Shown: positions 57,173 to 64,000 of the stretch, one piece after another | How positions within the stretch are numbered: the stretch's first letter is position 1 | Layout of the letters: the number at the start of each line of letters is the position of its first letter | Source: Mycobacterium rhizamassiliense | GTDB taxonomy: Bacteria > Actinomycetota > Actinomycetes > Mycobacteriales > Mycobacteriaceae | Direction of reading: 5' to 3' | Length of the DNA stretch: 64,000 nucleotides | Assembly: GCF_900157375.1 (NCBI RefSeq) | Contig: NZ_LT721901.1 | Location: forward strand, 310,001 to 374,000 | Position numbers and translations under genes: made by a program | Notes under the pieces: generated by a model | What the model saw: only the letters and a program-made list of their open reading frames with translations | Told to the model about the DNA's origin: nothing | Databases searched by the model: none

Positions 57173-58651
57173 CTAGACGCGGGCCTCCTCGACCTCGCGC
57201 CGGCCCTGTTTCGAGTGCCGATAGCCGTAGCCCAGGTAGATCGCGGTGCCCACGACCATCCAGACGGCGAACCGCACCCAGGTCAGCGCGGTGAGGTTGA
57301 CCATCAGCCACACGCACGCGCAAATCGAGGCGATCGGCAGCACCGGCACCCACGGCGCGCGGAACCCGCGCGGCAGGTCGGGACGGGTCCGGCGCAGCAC
57401 GATGACCCCGGCCGAGACCAGGATGAAGGCGAACAGGGTTCCGACGTTCACCATCTCCTCGAGCTTGGTGATCGGAAACACCGCGGCGGTTACGGCGACC
57501 ACCACCGCGACCAGGACGGTGATCCGCACCGGAGTGCCGCGGCTACCGGTCTTGGCCAGCGAGCGCGGCAGCAGGCCGTCGCGCGCCATCGCGAACAGCA
57601 CCCGGCACTGCCCGAGCATCAGCACCATCACCACGGTGGTCAGCCCGGCCAGCGCCCCGATGGCGATGATTTCGCTGGCCCAGTGGATTCCGTTCGCGGC
57701 GAACGCGGTGGCCAGGTTCGCCGGCTTGCCGCCGGGGGCCGTCTTGAGCTGGGTGTAGGACACCATGCCGGACAGCACCACCGAGACCGCGACGTAGAGG
57801 ACGGTCACGATCGCGAGCGAGACCAGGATCCCCTTCGGGACGTCGCGCTGCGGCTCCTTGGTCTCCTCGGCCATGGTCGCCACGATGTCGAATCCGATGA
57901 AAGCGAAGAACACGATCGACGCCCCGGCCAGCACGCCGTACCAGCCGTAGCTGCTGCTGTGCGCGCCGGTCAGCAGCGACAGCACCGACTGGTTGATGCC
58001 CGACACGTCGTGCCCGGCTTCGGGTTTCGGGATGAACGGCGAGTAGTTGGCGGCCTTGATGTAGAACGCACCGACGACCACGACCAGAATGACGACCGAA
58101 ACCTTGATCGCGGTGATCACCATGGAGACCCGCGACGACATCTTGGTGCCGGCGGCGACCAAGGCCGACACTCCCAAGACGATGATCAACGCGCCCCAGT
58201 CGAGGTTGACCGGCCCGAGTTTGATTGTGCCGCCGGCGAATCCGAACACCGTGCCGAGGTAACTCGACCAGCCCTTGGATACCACTGCGGCGCCGATCGC
58301 CAACTCCAGCAGCAGGTTCCAGCCGATGACCCAGGCCAGGAATTCGCCGAAGGTGGCGTAGGAGAAGGTGTACGCGCTGCCCGCGACCGGCAGGGTCGAC
58401 GCGAACTCGGCGTAACACAGCGCGGCCAGCGCGCAGGTGACCGCCGCGATGGCGAACGAAATCCAGATCGCGGGGCCGGTGATGTCGCCGGTGGTCGACG
58501 CGGTCACCGTGAAAATGCCCGCGCCGATCACCACCGCGACGCCGAACACCGTCAGGTCCCGCCAGGTGAGGTCCTTGCGCAGCTTCGTGTCCGGCTCGTC
58601 GGTGTCCTCGATCGACTGTTCAACCGACTTCGTGCGCCATCGATTGGCCAT
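57173..58651 (-). CDS. APC-family amino acid permease (Rv3253c)
   Basis: 492-residue permease with about 13-14 membrane helices. GVAVVIGAGIFTVTAS is the first-helix substrate/Na motif of cationic amino acid transporters (CAT/YfnA type), followed by FAIAAVTCALAALCYAEFAS. The acidic N-terminus (IEDTDEPDTKLRKDL) is cytoplasmic. Likely an importer of amino acids, perhaps basic ones; the substrate is not determined. Single gene, with 65 bases to the divergent flavoprotein. Confidence 0.92.
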   Translation of the reverse strand: MANRWRTKSVEQSIEDTDEPDTKLRKDLTWRDLTVFGVAVVIGAGIFTVTASTTGDITGPAIWISFAIAAVTCALAALCYAEFASTLPVAGSAYTFSYATFGEFLAWVIGWNLLLELAIGAAVVSKGWSSYLGTVFGFAGGTIKLGPVNLDWGALIIVLGVSALVAAGTKMSSRVSMVITAIKVSVVILVVVVGAFYIKAANYSPFIPKPEAGHDVSGINQSVLSLLTGAHSSSYGWYGVLAGASIVFFAFIGFDIVATMAEETKEPQRDVPKGILVSLAIVTVLYVAVSVVLSGMVSYTQLKTAPGGKPANLATAFAANGIHWASEIIAIGALAGLTTVVMVLMLGQCRVLFAMARDGLLPRSLAKTGSRGTPVRITVLVAVVVAVTAAVFPITKLEEMVNVGTLFAFILVSAGVIVLRRTRPDLPRGFRAPWVPVLPIASICACVWLMVNLTALTWVRFAVWMVVGTAIYLGYGYRHSKQGRREVEEARV

Positions 58652-58717
58652 TCCTCAGCCCTTTCCCGCCTAGTTGGGGCCCCGTTGGTACCGCACAGTA
58701 CTGGGTAGTCTGCGTGG

Positions 58718-60139
58718 ATGGGGGTCACGGAAGTAAACGTCAGGGACCATGCGGTAGTCGTCGGGGGCAGCATCGCCGGCCTGTGCGCGGCGCGGGTGCT
58801 CGCCGATCGCTACTCGACGGTCACGGTCTACGAGCGCGACGAGTTGCCGAGCGCACCGGCCAACCGCGCGGCCGTCCCGCAGGACCGGCACTTACACATG
58901 CTGATGGCGCGCGGGGCGATGGAATTCGAGGACCTGTTTCCCGGCCTGCTCAAAGACATGGTGGCCGCCGGTGTGCCGATCCTGGAGAACCGTCCCGACT
59001 GCATCCACCTCGGCGCCGCGGGTCACGTGCTGGGGACCGGGCACACGCTGCGCGACGAGTTCACCGCGTACGTCCCCAGCCGGCCGCACCTGGAATGGCA
59101 GATTCGCCGGCGCGTGCAGGCCATCGACAACGTCTCGATCCAGCGGCGCTCGGTCGCCGAGCCGCGCTTCGACGGCGCGCGCGGCCGGGTGACCGGTGTG
59201 CTGCTGGATCCCGACGGTCCGGGCGCCGAGCCGCAGTTCGTGGCGGCCGACCTCGTGGTCGACGCGGCCGGCCGCGGCACCCGGCTGCCAACCTGGTTGA
59301 CGCAGTGGGGATTTGAGCGCCCGACCGAACAAGTCGTGGACATCGGCATCAACTACGCCACCCACTACTTCCGCATCCCGGAGGGGCTGATCCAGGAACG
59401 CGTCGTCGTCGCCGGGGCCTCCCACGACCTGTCGCTGGGGCTGGGCATGCTGAGCTACGAGGACGGCACCTGGGTGCTGACGACGTTCGGGGTGGCCAGC
59501 GCCAAACCACCGACGGAATTCGGCGAGATGCTGGCGCTGGCCCACAAACTGCTGCCCGCGCACTTCAACGAGGCGCTGGCGCAGGCGCAGCCGGTGGGCG
59601 ACCCGTCATTTCACGCGTTCCCGGCGAGCAAATGGCGACGCTACGACAAGCTGGACCGCTTCCCGGCCGGCATCCTCCCGCTCGGCGATTCCGTGGTCAG
59701 CTTCAACCCGACGTTCGGCCAGGGCATGACGATGACGGCGTTGCAGGCCGGTCATCTGCGACGCGCCCTGCAATCCGGAACCGACGACCTGGCGACCGAA
59801 GTCAACCGCGCGACCGCCAAGACCACCTTCCCGGTGTGGACGATGAACGCGATCGGCGACGTCACCTTCCACCACGCCGACACCAAGGGGCCGATGCCCT
59901 GGTGGTACCGGCCGTCGGGCGCGCTGTTCGACCAATTCCTGGGCGCGGCCGAGACCGAACCCGTTCTGGCCGAATGGTTTTTGCGCCGATTCTCGCTGCT
60001 GGACAGCCTGTACATGGTCCCGCCGCCGCGCATCCTCGGCCGCACGATCGCTCACAACATGCGGCTGTGGCTGCGCGGGCGCCGCGAGCAGCGGGACGCG
60101 GCCAAGGCCGCGGCCGTCACAAGCCCACGGTCGCCCTGA
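58718..60139 (+). CDS. FAD-dependent monooxygenase-like protein (Rv3254)
   Basis: 473-residue flavoprotein of the p-hydroxybenzoate hydroxylase-like fold. FAD loop VVVGGSIAGLCAARVLADRY near residue 14, the intermediate DVVDAAGRGTRLP motif (VVDAAGRGTR), and the second FAD site LGDSVVSFNPTFGQGMTM. This gene is often annotated as a 2-polyprenyl-6-methoxyphenol hydroxylase-type protein; its substrate is not known. The start is the ATG at 58718. The end overlaps the convergent manA gene by 23 bases. Confidence 0.88.
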   Translation: MGVTEVNVRDHAVVVGGSIAGLCAARVLADRYSTVTVYERDELPSAPANRAAVPQDRHLHMLMARGAMEFEDLFPGLLKDMVAAGVPILENRPDCIHLGAAGHVLGTGHTLRDEFTAYVPSRPHLEWQIRRRVQAIDNVSIQRRSVAEPRFDGARGRVTGVLLDPDGPGAEPQFVAADLVVDAAGRGTRLPTWLTQWGFERPTEQVVDIGINYATHYFRIPEGLIQERVVVAGASHDLSLGLGMLSYEDGTWVLTTFGVASAKPPTEFGEMLALAHKLLPAHFNEALAQAQPVGDPSFHAFPASKWRRYDKLDRFPAGILPLGDSVVSFNPTFGQGMTMTALQAGHLRRALQSGTDDLATEVNRATAKTTFPVWTMNAIGDVTFHHADTKGPMPWWYRPSGALFDQFLGAAETEPVLAEWFLRRFSLLDSLYMVPPPRILGRTIAHNMRLWLRGRREQRDAAKAAAVTSPRSP

Positions 60140-61343
60140 ACAGCTTGGCGGGCTCGCGCGAGACCAGCCGGATCGGCACGTCGTCCGCGGGCACCCAGGC
60201 CACCTGGCCGCGCTCCAGCACCAACGACCCCGTTTTCCCGTGGACGGTCGTCGATCCGTCGACGCACAACAGGATCTGCGGGCCTTCGTGGCTCGACGAC
60301 GCGTCGACCTCGTGGCCCAAATGCTCGCCGTCGATGGACAACAACGCGACCGCGAACTCGGGGGCCGCGGTCTCGTAGATCAGCCCGATCCCCTCGCGGC
60401 GAACGTGCGGGCGCAGCTGCGACTCGGCGGTGGGCGCAAAGTCCAAGACCCGCAACAACTCCGGCACGTCGACGTGCTTGGGCGTCAGCCCGCCGCGTAA
60501 TACGTTGTCGGAGTTGGCCATCACCTCGATCGCGAAGCCGCGCAGATACGTGTGCAGGTTGCCGGCCGGCAGGTAGATGGCCTCGCCGGGCGCCAGGCTG
60601 ATGCGGTTGAGCAACAGCGCCGCGAGCACACCGGCGTCGCCGGGATAGCGCTCGCCGAGTTCCAGCACCGTCTTGGCTTCCGCGGCGAATTCCGTTGCGC
60701 CCGAGCTGAGGTACTGGATGGCACCGTCGAGCACCGCGGGCACCAGCACGTCGATGTCGGGCTGCGGCGCGGTGATCCAGGTGGTGAACAGCGCCCGCAA
60801 CCCGTCCGCGTCGGACTGGTCGTTCAGCAGCTCGATGTAGGGGTCGAGGTCGGAGACCGACAGCGCCCGCAGCAATTCCGTGGTGCGCGACGCCTGCCGG
60901 AAACCGGCCAGCGCCTCGAACGGCTGCAGCGCCACCAGCACCTCGGGCTTGTGCGACGTGTCGCGGTAATTGCGCACCGGCGAGTTCACCGGGATGCCCA
61001 GCTTCTCCTCCCGCAGGTAGCCCTCGACGGCCTGCGCCGCGCTCGGGTGGGCCTGCAGCGACAGCGGCTCGTCGGCGGCCAGCACCTTCACCAGGAACGG
61101 CAGCACGTCGCCGAACCGGGCGCGCGACGCGGCGCCGAGCTGACCCTCGGGGTCGGCCGCCAGGGCCTGCAGCAGGGAGGTTTCGCCGTGGTCGGTCTCG
61201 AGCCAGGCCGGATCGCCGGGGTGCGCGCCGAACCAGAGTTCGGCCTCGGGATGGGCCGCAGGAACCGGACGCCCGGTGAATTCGGCGATGGCGGTGCGCG
61301 ATCCCCAGGCGTAGGTCCGCAAGGCTCCGCGAAGCAGTTCCAC
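60117..61343 (-). CDS. manA: Mannose-6-phosphate isomerase
   Basis: 408-residue type I phosphomannose isomerase interconverting fructose-6-phosphate and mannose-6-phosphate, the entry to GDP-mannose, PIMs, LAM and glycans. Zinc and active-site motifs are LSLQAHPSA, KPEVLVAL and PAGNLHTYLRG. The GTG at 61343 gives VELLRGALRTYAWGSR and the same length as M. tuberculosis ManA; upstream is A/G-rich (AAGAAGAAA). Co-oriented with the Rv3256c homologue and manB. Confidence 0.95.
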   Translation of the reverse strand: MELLRGALRTYAWGSRTAIAEFTGRPVPAAHPEAELWFGAHPGDPAWLETDHGETSLLQALAADPEGQLGAASRARFGDVLPFLVKVLAADEPLSLQAHPSAAQAVEGYLREEKLGIPVNSPVRNYRDTSHKPEVLVALQPFEALAGFRQASRTTELLRALSVSDLDPYIELLNDQSDADGLRALFTTWITAPQPDIDVLVPAVLDGAIQYLSSGATEFAAEAKTVLELGERYPGDAGVLAALLLNRISLAPGEAIYLPAGNLHTYLRGFAIEVMANSDNVLRGGLTPKHVDVPELLRVLDFAPTAESQLRPHVRREGIGLIYETAAPEFAVALLSIDGEHLGHEVDASSSHEGPQILLCVDGSTTVHGKTGSLVLERGQVAWVPADDVPIRLVSREPAKLFRATVGL

Positions 61344-61351
61344 TTTCTTCT

Positions 61352-62440
61352 TTATCCCCGCACCAGTCGCAAGTAAACGGCGGCCATCTCCAGCCGAACG
61401 GCCAATACTGCCAGTTGCTGCTCGGCGCGACCCGCACCGGTCGACGGCTGCGGCGCATCGGGCACGTCCTGGGCCGTGACCAGATAGGCGTCGTCCAGCC
61501 CGGCCACCCGCGCGGCCGTGACCGTCCGGTCGTCGGTCAAGGTGAGCGCCAGCACCCGCAGCCGCTCGGGCAGCGGCCCGTCGAACTCCTCGTCGTGGAA
61601 CAGGGCGTCGGCCGAGGAGGCCGCTTGATCCAATCCGGAGCCGAACCCGGCGGTGGAGCGCAGCGCGACAACCGCATCCGCCAGCCCGGCGGCCGCCACC
61701 ACGTGATGGGCGACGCGCAGCATGGTCGAGCTGCCGTGCCGGGCCAGCGCCAGCATCCCGGCGCCGTCGCCGGCCAGCGCCACGTGGTGCTCGGACAGGC
61801 GCGCGGCGATTGTCTTGGCGGGGTTGGTGAACAGGTCGCGCGCGGCGCTGTTGCGCAGCGCCTCGGCGTCCAGCTCGTCGGCCAGCGCGGCCAGGTCGAT
61901 GCTCAGCCGGGGGTCGACGGCGTGCAGCGTGGCCAGGCCGGCGGCCAAGTAGCGGCACAGCCCGAATTCGTCGGGCACCGGAAGCCGCGGCGCGAGCACC
62001 GCAGTGCGCCCGGCGGTGGAGTCGCGCAGCGGTCCCTCGTAGGGAGCGGCGACGACGACGCGGGCACCGCGGCGCACGCCGGTAGCGGCCGCACCGACGA
62101 TGGCGGGATCGCCGGGATCGTCGGTCGCGACGACCAATACGTCGAGCGGGCCCACCCACGGCGGGGCCTCGCTGAGGACCGTGATGGGCGCCGACGCCGC
62201 GCCACCCAGCGTCGCGGCCAGCATCGCGCCGGCCGACTCGGCGCTCCCCCGGCCGGCCACCCAGATCACGCTGCGGGCGCGGTCGGAGCTGCGCAGCGTT
62301 TCCAGCGCGCCCTCGTCGACCGCCGCGGCAATCGCGCGCACCTGGGCACCGGCCGACGACGCGGCCCGCAGCAGGCCGTCCCGATCGGCGGCGAGCAAGC
62401 CGTCGGCGTCCTCTAGGTCGATCGCCCGGGTGGCATTCAT
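61352..62440 (-). CDS. SIS-domain (TobH-like) protein, Rv3256c homologue
   Basis: 362-residue protein with a sugar-isomerase (SIS)-like arrangement: SVIWVAGRGSAESAGAMLAATL near residue 58 and a second domain with an EHHVALAGDGAGMLAL and RVAHHVVAAAGL stretch. Related to phosphoglucose/phosphomannose isomerase-type proteins but with no confirmed activity; sometimes named TobH. It lies between manB (four-base overlap) and manA (eight-base gap), so it probably works in mannose metabolism. Confidence 0.82.
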   Translation of the reverse strand: MNATRAIDLEDADGLLAADRDGLLRAASSAGAQVRAIAAAVDEGALETLRSSDRARSVIWVAGRGSAESAGAMLAATLGGAASAPITVLSEAPPWVGPLDVLVVATDDPGDPAIVGAAATGVRRGARVVVAAPYEGPLRDSTAGRTAVLAPRLPVPDEFGLCRYLAAGLATLHAVDPRLSIDLAALADELDAEALRNSAARDLFTNPAKTIAARLSEHHVALAGDGAGMLALARHGSSTMLRVAHHVVAAAGLADAVVALRSTAGFGSGLDQAASSADALFHDEEFDGPLPERLRVLALTLTDDRTVTAARVAGLDDAYLVTAQDVPDAPQPSTGAGRAEQQLAVLAVRLEMAAVYLRLVRG

Positions 62441-63834
62441 GGCGCGGCCCCGTCGGGGGCCGCCACGGCGGTGATCTCGGCACTGATCTGGGCGACCACC
62501 GCCTCGACGTCCTCGGTGGTGCGGCCCTCGGCGTTGAGCCGCAGCAACGGCTCGGTGTTGGAGCTGCGCAGGTTGAACCAGCTGCCGTCGCCCAAGTCGA
62601 CGGTCACCCCGTCCAGGTGGTCGATGGAGTGGATCCGGCTGCCGAACGACTTCAACACGGCCTCGGTGCATTGCGAGGCGTCGCCCACGGTGAAGTTGAT
62701 TTCGCCGGACGATTCGTAGCGGTGGTAGTCCGCGGTCAGCTCCGACAGCGGCCGGTCCTGCTCGCCGAGCGCGGCCAGCACGTACAGCGCGGCCAGCATC
62801 CCCGAGTCGGCCCCCCAGAAGTCCCGGAAGTAGTAGTGCGCGGAATGCTCGCCGCCGAAGATCGCGCCGGTGTCGGCCATCATCGCCTTGATATAGGAGT
62901 GGCCCACCCGCGAGCGCAGCGCGGTGCCGCCGCGTTCGGTGACGAGCTCGGGCACCGCGCGCGACGTGATCAGGTTGTGGATGATCGTGGCGCCGATCTC
63001 GCGGCCCAACTCGCGGGAGGCCACCAGGCTGGTCACCGTCGACGGCGACACCGACTGCCCGCGTTCGTCGACCACGAAGCAGCGATCGGCGTCGCCGTCG
63101 AAGGCCAGCCCGATGTCGGCCCCGCAGTCGAGCACGCAGGCCTGCAGGTCGACCAGGTTCGCCGCGTCGAGCGGGTTGGCCTCGTGATTGGGGAACGAGC
63201 CGTCGAGCTCGAAGTACAAGGGCACCAAGGTGATCCAGTCGATGGCACCGAGCACGGCAGGGGTGGTGTGGCCGGCCATCCCGTTGCCGGCATCCACGGC
63301 CACCCGCAACGGGCGCAGCTTGGAGGTGTCCACCAGCGATCGCAGGAACGCGCCGTAGTCCCCCAGCACGTCTTGGTCGCTGACGCTGCCCGGCTGCCCG
63401 TCATAGGATGCGACCCCGGCGATCAGGTCCGCACTGATCACGCGCAGCCCGGTCTCGGCGCCGACGGGCTTGGCTCCCGCCCGGCACAGCTTGATGCCGT
63501 TGTAGGCCGCGGGGTTGTGGCTCGCGGTGAACATCGCGCCGGGGCAGTCCAGCAACCCCGAGGCGAAATACAGCTGATCGGTGGACGCCAGCCCAATGCG
63601 CACCACGTCGAGGCCCTGGCTCCTGACCCCGGCCGCGAAGGCCTCGGCGAGCCCGGGCGAGCTGTCCCGCATGTCGTAACCGATCACCACGCGCCGGGCG
63701 CCCTCGTCGCGCATCAGCCTCGCAAAGGCCGCCCCGACGCCGCCGACGAACGAGTCGTCGATCTCGTCGCCTACCAGCCCACGGACGTCATAAGCCTTGA
63801 TGACACGGTGGACAGTCTCGGCAAGCCGGGACAT
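62437..63834 (-). CDS. manB: Phosphomannomutase/phosphoglucomutase
   Basis: 465-residue alpha-D-phosphohexomutase converting mannose-6-phosphate to mannose-1-phosphate. The phosphoserine is S105 in TASHNPAAYNG, the metal loop is FDGDADRC, and the C-terminal phosphate-binding loop is RSSNTEPLLRLN. The start is the ATG at 63834 (MSRLAETVHRV) with AGGAGG seven bases upstream; an upstream in-frame ATG overlaps that site. Same length as M. tuberculosis ManB (Rv3257c). First gene of the manB-Rv3256c-manA unit in this window. Confidence 0.95.
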   Translation of the reverse strand: MSRLAETVHRVIKAYDVRGLVGDEIDDSFVGGVGAAFARLMRDEGARRVVIGYDMRDSSPGLAEAFAAGVRSQGLDVVRIGLASTDQLYFASGLLDCPGAMFTASHNPAAYNGIKLCRAGAKPVGAETGLRVISADLIAGVASYDGQPGSVSDQDVLGDYGAFLRSLVDTSKLRPLRVAVDAGNGMAGHTTPAVLGAIDWITLVPLYFELDGSFPNHEANPLDAANLVDLQACVLDCGADIGLAFDGDADRCFVVDERGQSVSPSTVTSLVASRELGREIGATIIHNLITSRAVPELVTERGGTALRSRVGHSYIKAMMADTGAIFGGEHSAHYYFRDFWGADSGMLAALYVLAALGEQDRPLSELTADYHRYESSGEINFTVGDASQCTEAVLKSFGSRIHSIDHLDGVTVDLGDGSWFNLRSSNTEPLLRLNAEGRTTEDVEAVVAQISAEITAVAAPDGAAP

Positions 63835-63910
63835 GCGGGGGCCTCCTGACGCCATGAATTGGTTCGCGCTTCGACGTCAGCCTATCGGCCCCCCGGGGCG
63901 CTAGTCAGGG

Positions 63911-64000
63911 CTAGTCGCTGGGATCGGGCAACACCCGAAGATGTCCCCGCCGGCGTCCGGACCGGTGCTCCGGCGGCGCGAGCAGCCCGCTGCTCGGTGC
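63911..64000 (-). CDS. DUF3499 family protein (Rv3258c homologue), partial
   Basis: Only the last 29 codons and the TAG are inside the window. The encoded tail (APSSGLLAPPEH...RRRGHLRVLPDPSD) matches my recollection of the C-terminus of mycobacterial DUF3499 proteins and the expected synteny upstream of manB. The rest lies beyond 64,000. Confidence 0.75.
   Translation of the reverse strand, partial: APSSGLLAPPEHRSGRRRGHLRVLPDPSD

Overview
The window is about 64 kb of GC-rich DNA from a Mycobacterium. The backbone matches the Mycobacterium tuberculosis order from rshA/sigH (Rv3221A/Rv3223c) to manB and the gene after it (Rv3257c/Rv3258c), including sizes, strands and gene overlaps. It differs from M. 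tuberculosis in carrying large extra blocks of lipid and xenobiotic-type metabolism. No Rv3225c, Rv3238c or Rv3239c counterpart is present, and the tgs3 locus, recalled as split in M. tuberculosis, is one intact gene here. This suggests a non-tuberculous, M. avium-complex-like species; that is inference from recalled synteny, not a database match.

Layout. 1-2.1 kb: the SigH/RshA thiol-stress pair with a good candidate SigH autoregulatory promoter, then an HSDL2-type SDR. 2.1-13.6 kb: first accessory block, with a mycolic-acid-type cyclopropane synthase, an HdeD-like membrane protein, a phytoene-desaturase-like flavoprotein, and a divergent cluster of medium-chain dehydrogenase, sulfotransferase, SDR and alkylsulfatase-like hydrolase facing a second SDR and a TetR. 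A small secreted protein, a 3-hydroxyacyl-CoA dehydrogenase and a 13E12/DUF222 HNH protein follow. 13.6-16.7 kb: backbone SRAP, aroA and the RsgA-type GTPase. 16.7-34.5 kb: second accessory block, sitting between genes that are neighbours in M. tuberculosis. It holds HxlR-thiolase-nitrilase-DUF302, a P450, a lipase/BVMO/AraC group, a VIT-family transporter, an enoyl-CoA hydratase, a deazaflavin-dependent enzyme, a Rieske oxygenase with TetR, a Cys-tailed cation transporter, an NmtR/CtpJ nickel-cobalt efflux module with a His/Met-rich DUF5134 protein, and a mycofactocin-type SDR.

34.5-46.5 kb: DesA3 desaturase and its reductase, each with the same palindrome upstream; then Rv3231c, PPK2, an acyltransferase with an atypical active site, Rv3235, a KefB/TrkA-C antiporter, an SRPBCC protein, SecA1 and the hibernation factor HPF. 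46.8-57.1 kb: ComF, an SDR, the lpqB-mtrB-mtrA cell-envelope signalling operon, tmk, sahH, and a TetR-rubB-rubA-alkB alkane hydroxylase operon with a strong operator-like palindrome. 57.2-64 kb: amino acid permease, a flavoprotein monooxygenase, and the manA-Rv3256c-manB operon supplying mannose precursors, ending in the tail of a DUF3499 gene.

The strongest regulatory signals are palindromes in divergent or operon-leading gaps: upstream of desA3 and its reductase, alkB, ctpJ/nmtR, the P450, the sulfotransferase/sulfatase divergon and the small secreted protein. No tRNA, rRNA, CRISPR array, transposase or prophage was seen.
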